Shown: positions 1-8,141, counted from the stretch's first letter. The stretch: DNA of 64,000 nucleotides from Actinomadura craniellae (GCF_003289645.1 NZ_QLYX01000008.1:124001-188000), one strand, 5' to 3'. Notes: a model not told the origin generated them from the letters alone. Program-made: numbers and translations.

Positions 1-314
1 AACGGAGCCATCCGGCATTCGGAAATTTCCCGGGCCAAGGGAAGAAGGGCCCCGAGTCTGGAGAGGAAAGCTCCGTTCCGCCCCGCCGATCGGGTGAAAA
101 CGGCCCCTGGCGTTTGGTTTTCAAAATTGCATACCAATCGGATAACGGGCTCTGCGGCATTGCGTTCGATTGCGGGAAGCTTTGCGTGCGCGGGTGGGCG
201 CGGACCGTGACATCGGATGGCCCGCCGGTCCGCCGCCTCCGCCGGCGCATCCGGGAAAGCACGGGGTCTGCGGCCGGGTATTCGCGGTAGTCCGCCGGTC
301 CGCCGACCTTGACC
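1..314. other. Leader region upstream of the kinase operon, no gene seen
   Basis: I see no convincing coding sequence here. Open frames run through the stretch on both strands but lack actinobacterial protein character. It presumably holds the promoter of the downstream histidine kinase operon, but no clear -35/-10 pair or operator palindrome stands out. Confidence 0.4.
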
Positions 315-2099
315 ATGGGGAAGGTGGTCGTGGTGATTCCCGCTCCGCGGAAACGCTGGTCGCCACCGTGGTTCGGTGCCGAGGCCAAGCGCGCCCTCGG
401 CGTGGGCGTGATCGTGGCGGCACTGGCCACCGGCTGCGGCTGGCCCTACTGGCAGGCGCACCCGGTGGCCATGGCGGTCACGCTGGCCGGCTGCGGCGGC
501 TTCGCGGTGGTGGGCGCCCTGCTGGCGACGGGGCGGCGCACCCGCACCACCGGGCGGCTGTTCCTGGTCGCGTCGATCGCCTGGGCGCTGAACTGGCTGG
601 CGAGCTGGAACGCCGGCATCGGCCCCGTCCTGTCGGGGTACGCGCAGGCGGGTTTCTACCTCGCCATCGGGGTGGGCGTGCTGGTGTACCCGAGCGGGCG
701 GCTGGAGCACCGGGCCGACCGCGCCTGGGCCGTGCTGGCGGCGGTGATCCTGGCGAGCGGCCCCACCGCGCTGTGGGTCACCTCGGAGCCGGAGTGGGCG
801 GCGTTCTCGTCCCGGGCCATCTGGCCCGCGCCGTTCGTCGACCGGGAGCTGTTCCGGGACGTCCTGTGGCTCTACGGCGTGCTCTACGTGGTGCTGGCCG
901 TGACCTTCGTCGTGGTCCTGCTCCTGCGGCTGCCGCGGATGGGGCGGCTCAGGCGCGCCCTCGTCCTGCCGGTGAGCCTCGCGATGGGGCTGGTCGGCGT
1001 GTCGGCGGCGCTGACCCAGCGCCCGCTGATGGAGGACTCCATCGGGCTCGACGAGCTGCTGCGGGTCTACACGATCCAGGGCGCCGTGGGCATCGTCGTC
1101 CCGCTCGCCCTGCTCGCCTCCGGGCTGCGGGTGCGGATCGCCGAGCTCGCCGTCGCCGGCCGGATGCTCCGGCTGACCGCGCCGGTGTCGGTGCGGCGGG
1201 TGCGCGACGCGCTGCGGGAGGTGCTGCACGACCCCACCCTGGAACTGTGGTTCTGGGCCCCCACGGAACGGGTCTACGTGGACCCGGAGGGGCGTCCGGT
1301 CGCCCTGACGGGACGGGACGGGCCGTGCCCCGGCGGCGCGCGCTGGCGGGAGGAGGTGCGCACCGCCGCCGGCGAACCGCTCGCCGTCGTGGAACTCGGC
1401 GGCTCCCTGCGCGACCACGCCTCCCGGGTGGAGGCCGCGCTCGTCGCCGGCGGCCGGGCGCTGGAGACCGCCCAGCTCCAGGCCACCGTGCAGGCCAACC
1501 TCGAACAGGTCCGCGCGGCCTACGAACGGCTCGTCCGGGCGGAGAGCAGGGAACGGGAACGGCTCGTCCGGGACCTGCACGACGGCGCGCAGCAGCGGCT
1601 GCTGGCGCTGGGCGCGATGCTCGCCACCCTGGCCGCGGTGACCGGGGACCCCGAGGTGAAGGAGCGCGCTCATCGCTGCCGCGAGGAACTGCTGGCGGCC
1701 CTGGCCGAGCTGCGGTCCCTCGTCCGCGAGGTCCGGCCCGCCCTGCTGGCCCAGGACGGCCTCGGACCGGCCCTCGAAGTGGTGACCGAGCGCTTCGGCG
1801 GGCGGGTCCGGCTCGACGTGACGGCCCGGCGCTTCGCCCTGGAGATCGAGTCGACGCTTTTCGCCGTGCTGTGCGAGGCGCTGTCATACGCTGTCGAGCG
1901 TGCACGTGCACGCCAGGTGTCCGTCCGCGTCCGGGTCGTGCAGCGGTCGCTGGTCGCCGAGGTCAGTGACGACGGAACCCGTCCCGACGGGGACGGCGCG
2001 GACATCTCCGGCCGGATCCGGGCGTTGCGCGGACACGTCGAAATCGACGGTTCGGTTCCGGGCACGACGACGGTGAGGGTGGTCCTGCCATGCGAATAG
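315..2099 (+). CDS. Membrane histidine kinase paralogue A: intact phospho-acceptor, degenerate ATPase
   Basis: A NarL/DesK-type sensor kinase of 594 residues. Residues about 25-285 are strongly hydrophobic with seven or so membrane spans, followed by a GAF-like linker and a HisKA_3 domain. The H-box RDLHDGAQQRL is intact, with His422 as predicted phospho-acceptor. The C-terminal HATPase domain is abnormal. The N-box reads CEALSYAVERA, so the Mg/ATP-binding Asn is Tyr525 and the usual Lys-His is Glu-Arg. The Gly-rich lid (GxGLxG) is missing and the last Gly box reads PGTTT. It can therefore probably receive but not make phosphate. It overlaps the response regulator by 10 nt. The ATG at 315 is preferred over a TTG two codons earlier; neither has a good ribosome site. 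Family is clear; catalytic loss is inferred. Confidence 0.9.
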   Translation: MGKVVVVIPAPRKRWSPPWFGAEAKRALGVGVIVAALATGCGWPYWQAHPVAMAVTLAGCGGFAVVGALLATGRRTRTTGRLFLVASIAWALNWLASWNAGIGPVLSGYAQAGFYLAIGVGVLVYPSGRLEHRADRAWAVLAAVILASGPTALWVTSEPEWAAFSSRAIWPAPFVDRELFRDVLWLYGVLYVVLAVTFVVVLLLRLPRMGRLRRALVLPVSLAMGLVGVSAALTQRPLMEDSIGLDELLRVYTIQGAVGIVVPLALLASGLRVRIAELAVAGRMLRLTAPVSVRRVRDALREVLHDPTLELWFWAPTERVYVDPEGRPVALTGRDGPCPGGARWREEVRTAAGEPLAVVELGGSLRDHASRVEAALVAGGRALETAQLQATVQANLEQVRAAYERLVRAESRERERLVRDLHDGAQQRLLALGAMLATLAAVTGDPEVKERAHRCREELLAALAELRSLVREVRPALLAQDGLGPALEVVTERFGGRVRLDVTARRFALEIESTLFAVLCEALSYAVERARARQVSVRVRVVQRSLVAEVSDDGTRPDGDGADISGRIRALRGHVEIDGSVPGTTTVRVVLPCE

Positions 2100-2764
2100 C
2101 CGTGGCCGAGGACAGCGGCATCTTCCGGCAGGCGCTGGTGACCCTGCTGACCACGGTCGGCATCGAGGTCGTCGTCTCCGCCAGTTCCGGCGAGGAGCTC
2201 ATCGCGCGCATCGCCGACGACCCGCCCGACGTGGCGATCATCGACCTGCACATGCCGCCGACCTACACCAACGAGGGCGTCACGGCCGCCCGGCACCTGA
2301 TGCAGCGCCACCCCGGGATCGGCGTGCTCGTCCTGTCGGCCTACAACGAGACCCCGCAGGCGATGGAGCTGTTCCGCGGCCAGCCGCGCGGGGTGGGCTA
2401 CCTGCTGAAGGACCACGTCACGGACGTCTCCACGCTGCGCGCCGCCCTGGAACGGGTGCGGGGCGGCGAGGTCGTCATCGACCCGGACGTGGTGAACCGG
2501 CTCGTCGACGCCCGGCACCGCGAGGACGAACTCGCCCGGCTCTCCGACCGCGAACGGGAGGTCCTGTCCCTGATGGCCGAGGGGTACTCCAACGCCGGCA
2601 TCGGCAAGCGCCTGTACCTCAGTTCCCGCACCGTCGAAGACCACGTACGGGCGATCTTCACCAAGCTGAAGATCACCTCGGTGGGCGGCCCGCCGGGGCC
2701 ACAGGACAGCAACAAGCGGGTGCTGGCGGTACTGAGCTGGCTCCGGGCGATCGACGCGCGCTGA
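2090..2764 (+). CDS. NarL/LuxR-family response regulator
   Basis: A DNA-binding response regulator of 224 residues. The receiver domain (about 1-120) has the acidic pair Glu7-Asp8, the predicted phosphorylation site Asp52 in DVAIIDLHMPP and the conserved Lys in GYLLKD. A LuxR-type helix-turn-helix lies at about 150-205 (LSDREREVLSLMAEGYSN, then SSRTVEDHV). The ATG start overlaps the end of the upstream kinase, so translation is probably coupled, and the second kinase starts 13 nt after its stop. It is the only regulator in the operon, so both unusual kinases presumably act on it. The C-terminus is slightly longer than usual. Confidence 0.93.
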   Translation: MRIAVAEDSGIFRQALVTLLTTVGIEVVVSASSGEELIARIADDPPDVAIIDLHMPPTYTNEGVTAARHLMQRHPGIGVLVLSAYNETPQAMELFRGQPRGVGYLLKDHVTDVSTLRAALERVRGGEVVIDPDVVNRLVDARHREDELARLSDREREVLSLMAEGYSNAGIGKRLYLSSRTVEDHVRAIFTKLKITSVGGPPGPQDSNKRVLAVLSWLRAIDAR

Positions 2765-2777
2765 TCGGCGGACCCTG

Positions 2778-4568
2778 GTGAACCCGGCCGTGCCTGCGAG
2801 CCGTTGCAGGATCGCCGTGCGCCGGCGGCCGCCGACGTGGTTCGGCGCGCGGTCGCGCCTCGCCCTCGCGGTGGGCGTGGCGGTGTCGCTCGCGGCACTG
2901 GGCTGCGGCTGGCCGTACTGGCGGGCCGAACCGCCGGCGGCCTTGGTCGCGCTGCCGAGCTGCGGCGGGTTCGCCCTGGCGGGCGGCCTGCTGGTCGCCG
3001 GCCGGCGCGGGCGGCGGACCGGGGCCCTCTTCCTGGTCGCCGCGGTCGCGTGGGCGGCCACCTGGTCGGCGAGCTGGAACACCGGCCCGCTGCCGCTGAC
3101 CTCCGTGTTCGCCCAGTCCGCCTTCTTCTTCGCGATCGTGACGGGCGCCCTGCTCTACCCGTCCGACCGGCTGGAGCGGACCGCCGAGCGGGTGTTCGTC
3201 GGCGCGGCGGCACTGACCCTGTTCGGCGGCCAGCTCGCGCTGTGCCTCGTCTCGCGGCCGGAGTGGAACGGCTTCGCGCCCGCGGCGTTCTGGCCGGCGC
3301 CGCTGGCCGACCAGGTGCTCTTCGGCCGCGTCCACCGGGTGCTGCTCGCCGCCCTCGCCGTCCTCGCCGGGACCCTGGTGATCCTCCTCGTCCGCCGGCT
3401 GCCGCGCGGCCGGCGGCCGGAACGCCGGTTCGCCGTGCCGGTGCTGGCCGCGGTGACGACGATGGTCGTCGCCGGCCTCGCCAGCCAGGGGTCGCTGGTC
3501 GACACCGGGATCCGGCTGGACGACGTGCTGCGCGTCTACGTCGTCCAGGGCCTGGCGGCCGTCGCGCTGCCGCTTGCCTTCCTGGCCACCGGGCTGCGCC
3601 GGAGCCTGGCCGAGCTCGCCGCCGCGGAGCGGATGTTACGGCTGACCGCGCCCGTCTCGATCGAGAAGATCCGGGACGCGCTGCGGGACGTCCTGCACGA
3701 CGACACCCTCGACCTGTGGTTCTGGGTCCCGCAGGACGCCGGTTACGTGGACGCCGCCGGGCGCGCCGTGGACCTGCCCGGCTCACCCGCCCCCGGCCGC
3801 CGGCGCCGGCAGGTGGACACCGAGGACGGCGCCCTGCTCGCCGTGGTGGAGGTCGACGCCGCGCTCACCGGCCACCCGTCCCTGCTGGACGCGGCCCTGG
3901 CGGCCGGCGGCCGGGCACTGGAGACCGCGCAGCTCCAGGCGACCGCGCAGGCGCACCTGGAGCGGGCGCGCGCCGCCGGGGAACGGCTCGTCCGCGTCCA
4001 GACCGCCGAGCGGGAGCGGCTGGCCGGTGACCTGCGGCGGAGCACCCAGCACCACCTGCGCGAGCTGGACGCCATGCTCGAACTGCTGGAGTCGGCCGCC
4101 ACGGACCCCACCGCGCGCGACCAGGCCCGCGCCTGCCGGGGCGAACTGGCCGAGGCGGTCGCCGAGATCGGCCAGCTCGCGCGCGGGGTGCACCCGGCGA
4201 TCCTGACCAACGGGGGGCTGCGGCCAGCACTGGAGACCGTCGCCGGGCGCGCCGGGGCGTCCGCCGACCTGCCCGACCGGCGCTTCCCGCCCGAGATCGA
4301 GTCCACCCTGTTCTTCGCGCTCTGCGAGGCGCTGGCCAACGCCGTCAAGCACGCCCGGGCCACCGACATCCGGCTGAGCGTCCGGGCGGAGCCGGGCCGC
4401 GTCCTCGCCGAGGTCCGCGACGACGGGACCGGGCTCGCCCGCCCCGGCCAGGGCGAGGGCGGCCTGGCCGGCGTGATCGACCGCGTCCGCGCCCTGCGCG
4501 GAGACGTCACCGTGGAGAGCGTCCCCGGCGAGGGCACGACGGTACGCATCTCGGTGCCCTGCGACTAG
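2778..4568 (+). CDS. Membrane histidine kinase paralogue B: intact ATPase, phospho-acceptor His lost
   Basis: A 596-residue paralogue of the kinase at 315-2099, alike along its whole length (same WFGA start, GCGWPYW membrane segment, LRLTAPVS linker and IESTLF before the N-box). Here the H-box is altered: GDLRRSTQHHL puts Arg420 where DLHDG should carry the acceptor His. The ATPase domain is canonical, with N-box EALANAVKHA (Asn521), D-box RDDGTG, a glycine lid around GEGGLAG and a final PGEGTT. It should bind ATP but not autophosphorylate in the normal way. With the partner kinase it makes a matched pair: one has the acceptor and the other the catalytic site. GTG start at 2778; no strong ribosome site, so coupling to the response regulator is likely. 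Confidence 0.9.
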   Translation: MNPAVPASRCRIAVRRRPPTWFGARSRLALAVGVAVSLAALGCGWPYWRAEPPAALVALPSCGGFALAGGLLVAGRRGRRTGALFLVAAVAWAATWSASWNTGPLPLTSVFAQSAFFFAIVTGALLYPSDRLERTAERVFVGAAALTLFGGQLALCLVSRPEWNGFAPAAFWPAPLADQVLFGRVHRVLLAALAVLAGTLVILLVRRLPRGRRPERRFAVPVLAAVTTMVVAGLASQGSLVDTGIRLDDVLRVYVVQGLAAVALPLAFLATGLRRSLAELAAAERMLRLTAPVSIEKIRDALRDVLHDDTLDLWFWVPQDAGYVDAAGRAVDLPGSPAPGRRRRQVDTEDGALLAVVEVDAALTGHPSLLDAALAAGGRALETAQLQATAQAHLERARAAGERLVRVQTAERERLAGDLRRSTQHHLRELDAMLELLESAATDPTARDQARACRGELAEAVAEIGQLARGVHPAILTNGGLRPALETVAGRAGASADLPDRRFPPEIESTLFFALCEALANAVKHARATDIRLSVRAEPGRVLAEVRDDGTGLARPGQGEGGLAGVIDRVRALRGDVTVESVPGEGTTVRISVPCD

Positions 4569-4710
4569 GCCGGATTCCCTACGGCGGTGCCGGTGCTCTC
4601 CAGGGTGAGGGGTACCGAGCGGCTTCTCGCCCGTCCGTCCTGACGGACGACTCATGCGGTGGGAGGGAGACCTACCGGGCTGCACCGGGTTCCCGGACGC
4701 GGCGGGACGA

Positions 4711-5475
4711 TTACTTCCCGTGCGGGTCGTGGGCGTTGACCGTCGCGACGACGTGGTCGTAGTCGCCGCGCGCCTCGCCGTAGCGCAGGAACTTCACCCG
4801 CTCGACCTGGATCTCCTTCGCGTCGGGTTGGGCCTCGATCAGCGCGACGGTCTCCGCCACGTACTCGTCGAGCGGCATCGCCGCCTCGTTGTCCTCCTGC
4901 CCGGGCAGCAGCGGGGTGCGGACGGACGGCGGCTGGAGCTCCATGACCCGCACGCTCGTGTCGGCGAGTTGCAGCCGGATCGACTCGCTGAGCATGTGGA
5001 TCGCGGCCTTGGACGCGTTGTAGCTCGGGGTGACCTTGAGCGGCGTGAACGCCAGACCCGAGGAGACGGTGACGATCGTGGCGTCCGGCCGTGTCTGCAG
5101 GTGCTCGACGAACGCGGCGATGAGCCGGATCGGGCCGAGCACGTTGGTCGCCATGGTGGCCTCGGCCGAGGCGAGGAACGACTCGGGCCGGTGCCAGTCC
5201 TCGACGCGCATGATGCCGGCCATCGTGACGAGGACGTTGAGGCCCGGGTGCCTCGCCAGCACCTCCTTCGCGGCGGCGTCGATGCTCGCGGGGTCCGTCG
5301 TGTCGATCCGCACGGTGTCGATGCCGGGGTGCTCGGCGGCGATCCGGTCGAGCGACTCGGTGCGCCGGCCGCCGACGATGACGGTGTTCCCCCGGGCTTG
5401 CAGCGCGAGGGCGAGGGCGAGACCGATGCCGCTGGTGGAGCCGGGGATGAAGATGGTGTTTCCGGAGATGTCCAT
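4711..5475 (-). CDS. SDR family NAD(P)-dependent oxidoreductase (DltE-like)
   Basis: A short-chain dehydrogenase of 254 residues. The N-terminal Rossmann motif GSTSGIG (about 12-18), the active-site Ser in VSSG and the YNASK catalytic Tyr/Lys are all present. The NNAG-type motif is replaced by TMAG. The substrate is unknown. The start is the ATG at 5475, giving MDISGNTIFIPG and a normal SDR N-terminus; the frame stays open well upstream but without family-like sequence. It is divergent from the MmyB-like regulator at 5575, and such SDR/HTH pairs are common in actinomycetes, so that regulator probably controls this gene. Confidence 0.9.
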   Translation of the reverse strand: MDISGNTIFIPGSTSGIGLALALALQARGNTVIVGGRRTESLDRIAAEHPGIDTVRIDTTDPASIDAAAKEVLARHPGLNVLVTMAGIMRVEDWHRPESFLASAEATMATNVLGPIRLIAAFVEHLQTRPDATIVTVSSGLAFTPLKVTPSYNASKAAIHMLSESIRLQLADTSVRVMELQPPSVRTPLLPGQEDNEAAMPLDEYVAETVALIEAQPDAKEIQVERVKFLRYGEARGDYDHVVATVNAHDPHGK

Positions 5476-5562
5476 GCTCGAAGCCTCGCCGGTCGGCCGG
5501 CGCGGGGGCAGAGACCGGTCATCGGGGGATCGGCGGTCCCTGGCTGGCGCGAAGAACCGGCA

Positions 5563-5568
5563 GATAAT
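5563..5568 (+). promoter_or_regulatory. Probable -10 box of a leaderless transcript
   Basis: GATAAT ends 7 nt before the ATG at 5575. This puts the expected transcription start on the A of the start codon. No Shine-Dalgarno sequence precedes the ATG, so the regulator mRNA is likely leaderless, as is common in actinobacteria. Confidence 0.45.
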
Positions 5569-5574
5569 GGGCGT

Positions 5575-6426
5575 ATGGATCGTGCAGCACTGGCGGGTTT
5601 CCTGCGCAGCCGCCGCGAGGCGCTGCAACCCGGGGACGTCGGGCTCCCCGAGGGCGCGCGCCGCCGGGCCCCGGGCCTGCGGCGCGAGGAGGTCGCGGCC
5701 CTCGCCGTGATGTCGACCGACTACTACACGCGGCTGGAGCAGCGGCGCGGCCCGCAGCCCAGCGAGCAGATGCTCGCGTCGCTCGCCCGGGCGCTCCGGC
5801 TGACGGGCGACGAACGCGACTACCTGTTCCGGACGGCCGGGCACAACGCCCCCGCACCGGTGTCGGCCGCGACGCACGTCGCCCCCGCCCTGCTGCGGGT
5901 GCTGGACCGCCTCGACGACACCCCGGCGCTCGTCCTGTCCAACCTGGGCGAAACGCTCGTGCAGAACCGGATGGCGGAGGCCCTGTTCGGCGACACGTCG
6001 GGCTGCACGGGCCTCGCCCGCAGCGGGATCTACCGCTGGTTCACCGACCCCCGCGAGCGGCTGCGCTACCCGGAGGCCGACCGCGACCGGCAGAGCCGCG
6101 CCCAGGTCGCGAACCTGCGCGCCGCCCACGGGTCGATGGGCCCGCGCTCGCGGGCGGGCGAGCTCGTGCGGGCGTTGCGGAAGGCGAGCGCGGAGTTCGC
6201 CGAGTTGTGGGAGCGGCACGAGGTCGCCCGGCGCTTCGAGGACCACAAGACGCTCATCCACCCCGAACTCGGCCCGATCGAACTGGACTGCCAGGCGCTG
6301 TTCACCGAGGACCAGTCCCAGGCGCTGCTCGTGCTCACCGCCCCGCCGCGCACCGAGGGCCACGAGAAACTGCAACTGCTCGCGGTCCTGGGCCAGAACC
6401 GCTTCGCCGACGCCGACCGCGGCTAA
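5575..6426 (+). CDS. XRE-type regulator with MmyB-like ligand-binding domain
   Basis: A transcriptional regulator of 283 residues. An N-terminal helix-turn-helix (about 8-75, with RRAPGLRREEVAALA and YYTRLEQRRGPQPS) is typical of the MmyB/actinobacterial HTH_31 family. From about 105 to the end lies a MmyB-like PAS-related domain that in characterised homologues binds a small hydrophobic ligand. Motifs include LSNLGE, GIYRWFTDP and the late HPELGPIELDC. It is divergent from an SDR gene across a 99-bp gap and probably senses a ligand related to the SDR substrate. Start chosen at the ATG placed 7 nt after a GATAAT box. Confidence 0.9.
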   Translation: MDRAALAGFLRSRREALQPGDVGLPEGARRRAPGLRREEVAALAVMSTDYYTRLEQRRGPQPSEQMLASLARALRLTGDERDYLFRTAGHNAPAPVSAATHVAPALLRVLDRLDDTPALVLSNLGETLVQNRMAEALFGDTSGCTGLARSGIYRWFTDPRERLRYPEADRDRQSRAQVANLRAAHGSMGPRSRAGELVRALRKASAEFAELWERHEVARRFEDHKTLIHPELGPIELDCQALFTEDQSQALLVLTAPPRTEGHEKLQLLAVLGQNRFADADRG

Positions 6427-6495
6427 GCCGCGTCTCAAAGTGAGGTCCGCAGCCCCCGCGGCACCACCAAAGCCCGCCTCCGGCCCCTTCCCCGC

Positions 6496-6547
6496 GTGAT
6501 CGTTGCGGATAGGTGGGGCTGGGACCCCACCTATCCGCAACGATCAC
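6496..6547. terminator. Perfect 23-bp inverted repeat with 6-nt loop
   Basis: Arms 6496-6518 and 6525-6547 are exact reverse complements and flank the loop CTGGGA. The element lies between the convergent regulator gene (ending at 6426) and the DUF397 pair. A bidirectional terminator without a T-run is the simplest reading. The AT-containing, perfectly matched arms are longer than most terminators nearby. Confidence 0.6.
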
Positions 6548-6665
6548 TGATGCAGGCGCTTGTGCCGGGGCGATGGTCGGGGTTCGGAGTTGGGTTCGAT
6601 CTGCAGCCTGGTATTCCGGCTGCGGCCTGGCGTTCCGGGGCGGGTGGTTTCCGGGTCGTCGTGGG

Positions 6666-6854
6666 TCAGGTGCTGCGGAGGTGGGTGAGCAGGTGGGCCC
6701 ACTCTGATGCGGTGAGTTCGAGGATGACGCCTGGTGATCCGGCTTTGGAGTCGCGGACGCCGATGGTGCCGTCCGGGGCTTTGGCCACCTCTACGCACTC
6801 GCCGTTCGGTTCGCTGTGCTGCGACTTGCGCCATCCCGTGTATTTTTTGGTCAT
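6666..6854 (-). CDS. DUF397 protein, tandem copy 1
   Basis: A 62-residue DUF397 protein. The family core W-R-K-S and the block VEVAKAPDGTIGVRDSK are present, with a C-terminal EWAHLLTHLR helix. DUF397 proteins are nearly restricted to actinobacteria, where they sit beside XRE/DUF5753 regulators (WhiJ/BldB-type and Scr1-type pairs); some have been described as toxin-antitoxin-like. This copy is 44 nt downstream of a nearly identical one (K4E, E19D, V21I, S61N). No extra promoter is obvious, so it is probably the last gene of the XRE-DUF397-DUF397 unit. Confidence 0.88.
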   Translation of the reverse strand: MTKKYTGWRKSQHSEPNGECVEVAKAPDGTIGVRDSKAGSPGVILELTASEWAHLLTHLRST

Positions 6855-6898
6855 GTTGGCGTTCCGGGGTGGGGTGTTTTTGGGATCATCGTGGGGCG

Positions 6899-7087
6899 TC
6901 AGGTGTTGCGGAGGTGGGTGAGCAGGTGGGCCCACTCTGATGCGGTGAGTTCGAGGATGACGCCTGGTGATCCGGCTTTGGAGTCGCGGACGCCGATGGT
7001 GCCGTCCGGGGCTTTGGCCACCTCGATGCAATCACCGTTCGGTTCGCTGTGCTGCGACTTGCGCCATCCCGTGTATTCCTTGGTCAT
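6899..7087 (-). CDS. DUF397 protein, tandem copy 2
   Basis: A 62-residue DUF397 protein, almost identical to the copy just downstream. It overlaps the upstream XRE/DUF5753 gene by 4 nt (ATGA), the usual arrangement for these pairs and a sign of translational coupling. In such modules the DUF397 protein is thought to act with its cognate regulator; direct function is not established for this family member. The shared motif block is EVAKAPDGTIGVRDSKAG. Confidence 0.9.
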   Translation of the reverse strand: MTKEYTGWRKSQHSEPNGDCIEVAKAPDGTIGVRDSKAGSPGVILELTASEWAHLLTHLRNT

Positions 7088-7965
7088 GTCTTCGATTCTG
7101 TCTGTCTGGTCAGCCGATTGGCCACCTGGCTGAGGAAATTGAGGCTGTCGTCGGAAGGGAGGGCCACATCCAGGAGCCGGTTGTACATCCCGGTGTACTG
7201 GGCCAGTTCGTGGCGCTGGGTGAGCACGAGGTCGGCGGTGACGGTATCGATGATCGCTAGCGGTGGGTCGGCTGGATCAGGGAAGGTGTAAAGGGAGAAG
7301 GATGCCTTCGGGAGGAAGCCGCCGGGAATCGGGGTATCCGATGGCAACACCCGCATAGTGATCCGGTCCTCGGCTGAAACCACTGTGATCAGGTGTCTGA
7401 GCTGGGTGGCCTTGACTTCTGGTGGTATGGCCAGTCGGTGGATCATGCATTCGTCGAGCACGGCTTCGTAGGTCGGGCCGTCCGGGCTGAGAAGGTGCTG
7501 CTGGCGGCGGGTCCGGGCGTCGGCCATGCGCTCCGGGCGGTAGTCGAGTGCCCCTTGGTGTTGATCCAGTTCGACCATCGCGTCGATGAACTCGGGGAGC
7601 TGGAGGACGGCGGGAAAGGCCGTCTGGTTGTAGCTGCGGATGGTCTCGGCTCCGGACTCCAGGTCGGCGTAGAGGCGCTGCCGGGGACCCATGGCGTTGC
7701 CAAAGCGGTCCCACCAGCCCTTGCGGGCTGCCGTGCGGGCGAGACCGAAGATCTTGTCGTACTGCTGGCCGGTGACGTCCAGGGTTTCGAGAAGCGTGAC
7801 GATGTCGGCGAGGTCGGGGCGGATCTGGGCGTTCTCCAGCTTGGAGATCTTGGTGCGGGACTGGTAGACGAGCCGCGCTAGTTCGTTGGTCGTGAGGTCG
7901 CGATCCTCACGTAGCTTGCGGAGCTCCTGGGCGAGGCGGCGGCGCCGGACGTAGGGACTGGTCAT
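7084..7965 (-). CDS. XRE regulator with DUF5753 domain (Scr1/WhiJ type)
   Basis: A 293-residue regulator. The N-terminal XRE helix-turn-helix spans about 8-65 (LRKLREDRDLTTNELARLV, SRTKISKLENAQ), and the rest is DUF5753 with the typical KGWWDRFG, YADLESGA, LYADLE and MIHRL motifs. This family is called antitoxin-like in toxin-antitoxin annotation and WhiJ-like in developmental biology; it regulates its own operon with a small DUF397 partner. Strong ribosome site CGGAGG before ATG 7965. A paralogue of equal length lies at 12416-13297 and shares its whole upstream region. Confidence 0.92.
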   Translation of the reverse strand: MTSPYVRRRRLAQELRKLREDRDLTTNELARLVYQSRTKISKLENAQIRPDLADIVTLLETLDVTGQQYDKIFGLARTAARKGWWDRFGNAMGPRQRLYADLESGAETIRSYNQTAFPAVLQLPEFIDAMVELDQHQGALDYRPERMADARTRRQQHLLSPDGPTYEAVLDECMIHRLAIPPEVKATQLRHLITVVSAEDRITMRVLPSDTPIPGGFLPKASFSLYTFPDPADPPLAIIDTVTADLVLTQRHELAQYTGMYNRLLDVALPSDDSLNFLSQVANRLTRQTESKT

Positions 7966-8141
7966 CAGAGACCTCCGAGGAGTGCGGACACAGGCGCTCT
8001 GACCACGTCCGATTACCTTCCGTGGGCGTCGGCAACGCTATGCGTCCGCCGGGAAGGAACACCGCCGATTGGCCTGATGCGGTCATAGGGCTCGAATGAT
8101 CGCTACTCCCGGCTCAGGAACGCCCCACTCCCGAACGTTCG
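7966..8141 (-). promoter_or_regulatory. Conserved upstream region of XRE module 1, with palindrome
   Basis: About 175 bp upstream of the regulator is nearly the same as the region upstream of the paralogue at 13298-13474; blocks such as CCGATTACCTTCCGTGG, GCAACGCTATGCGTCCGCC and AACACCGCCGATTGGCCTGA are exact. It ends in the perfect palindrome CGAACGTTCG (8132-8141), a likely operator. The conservation suggests that both modules are bound by the same or cross-reacting regulators. Confidence 0.65.

Larger units (their letters stand above)
6629..7088. repeat. Tandem direct duplication, unit about 233 bp, each with one DUF397 gene
   Basis: The segment starting at GCGTTCCGGGG near 6629 recurs 233 bp later near 6856. 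It covers a complete small gene plus about 40 bp of spacer. The two encoded proteins differ at only four of 62 positions, so the duplication is recent or kept homogeneous by gene conversion. Confidence 0.85.

Noticed and set aside
309-1969. Long overlapping open frames on both strands across the kinase operon
   Set aside because: Arg/Pro/Gly-rich shadow frames caused by high GC; they lack family motifs, while the kinase frames have full domain structure.
4711-6540. A 609-codon minus-strand frame joining the SDR with upstream sequence
   Set aside because: Only the part from ATG 5475 matches an SDR; the rest is antisense to the MmyB-like regulator, which has clear domains.
6335-6921. Two opposite-strand frames both starting with MIVADRWG at 6496-6547
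   Set aside because: The identical starts come from the perfect inverted repeat, not from two related genes.
6666-7088. CRISPR-like repeat array
   Set aside because: Only two units of 233 bp, each containing a gene; no short repeats with spacers.
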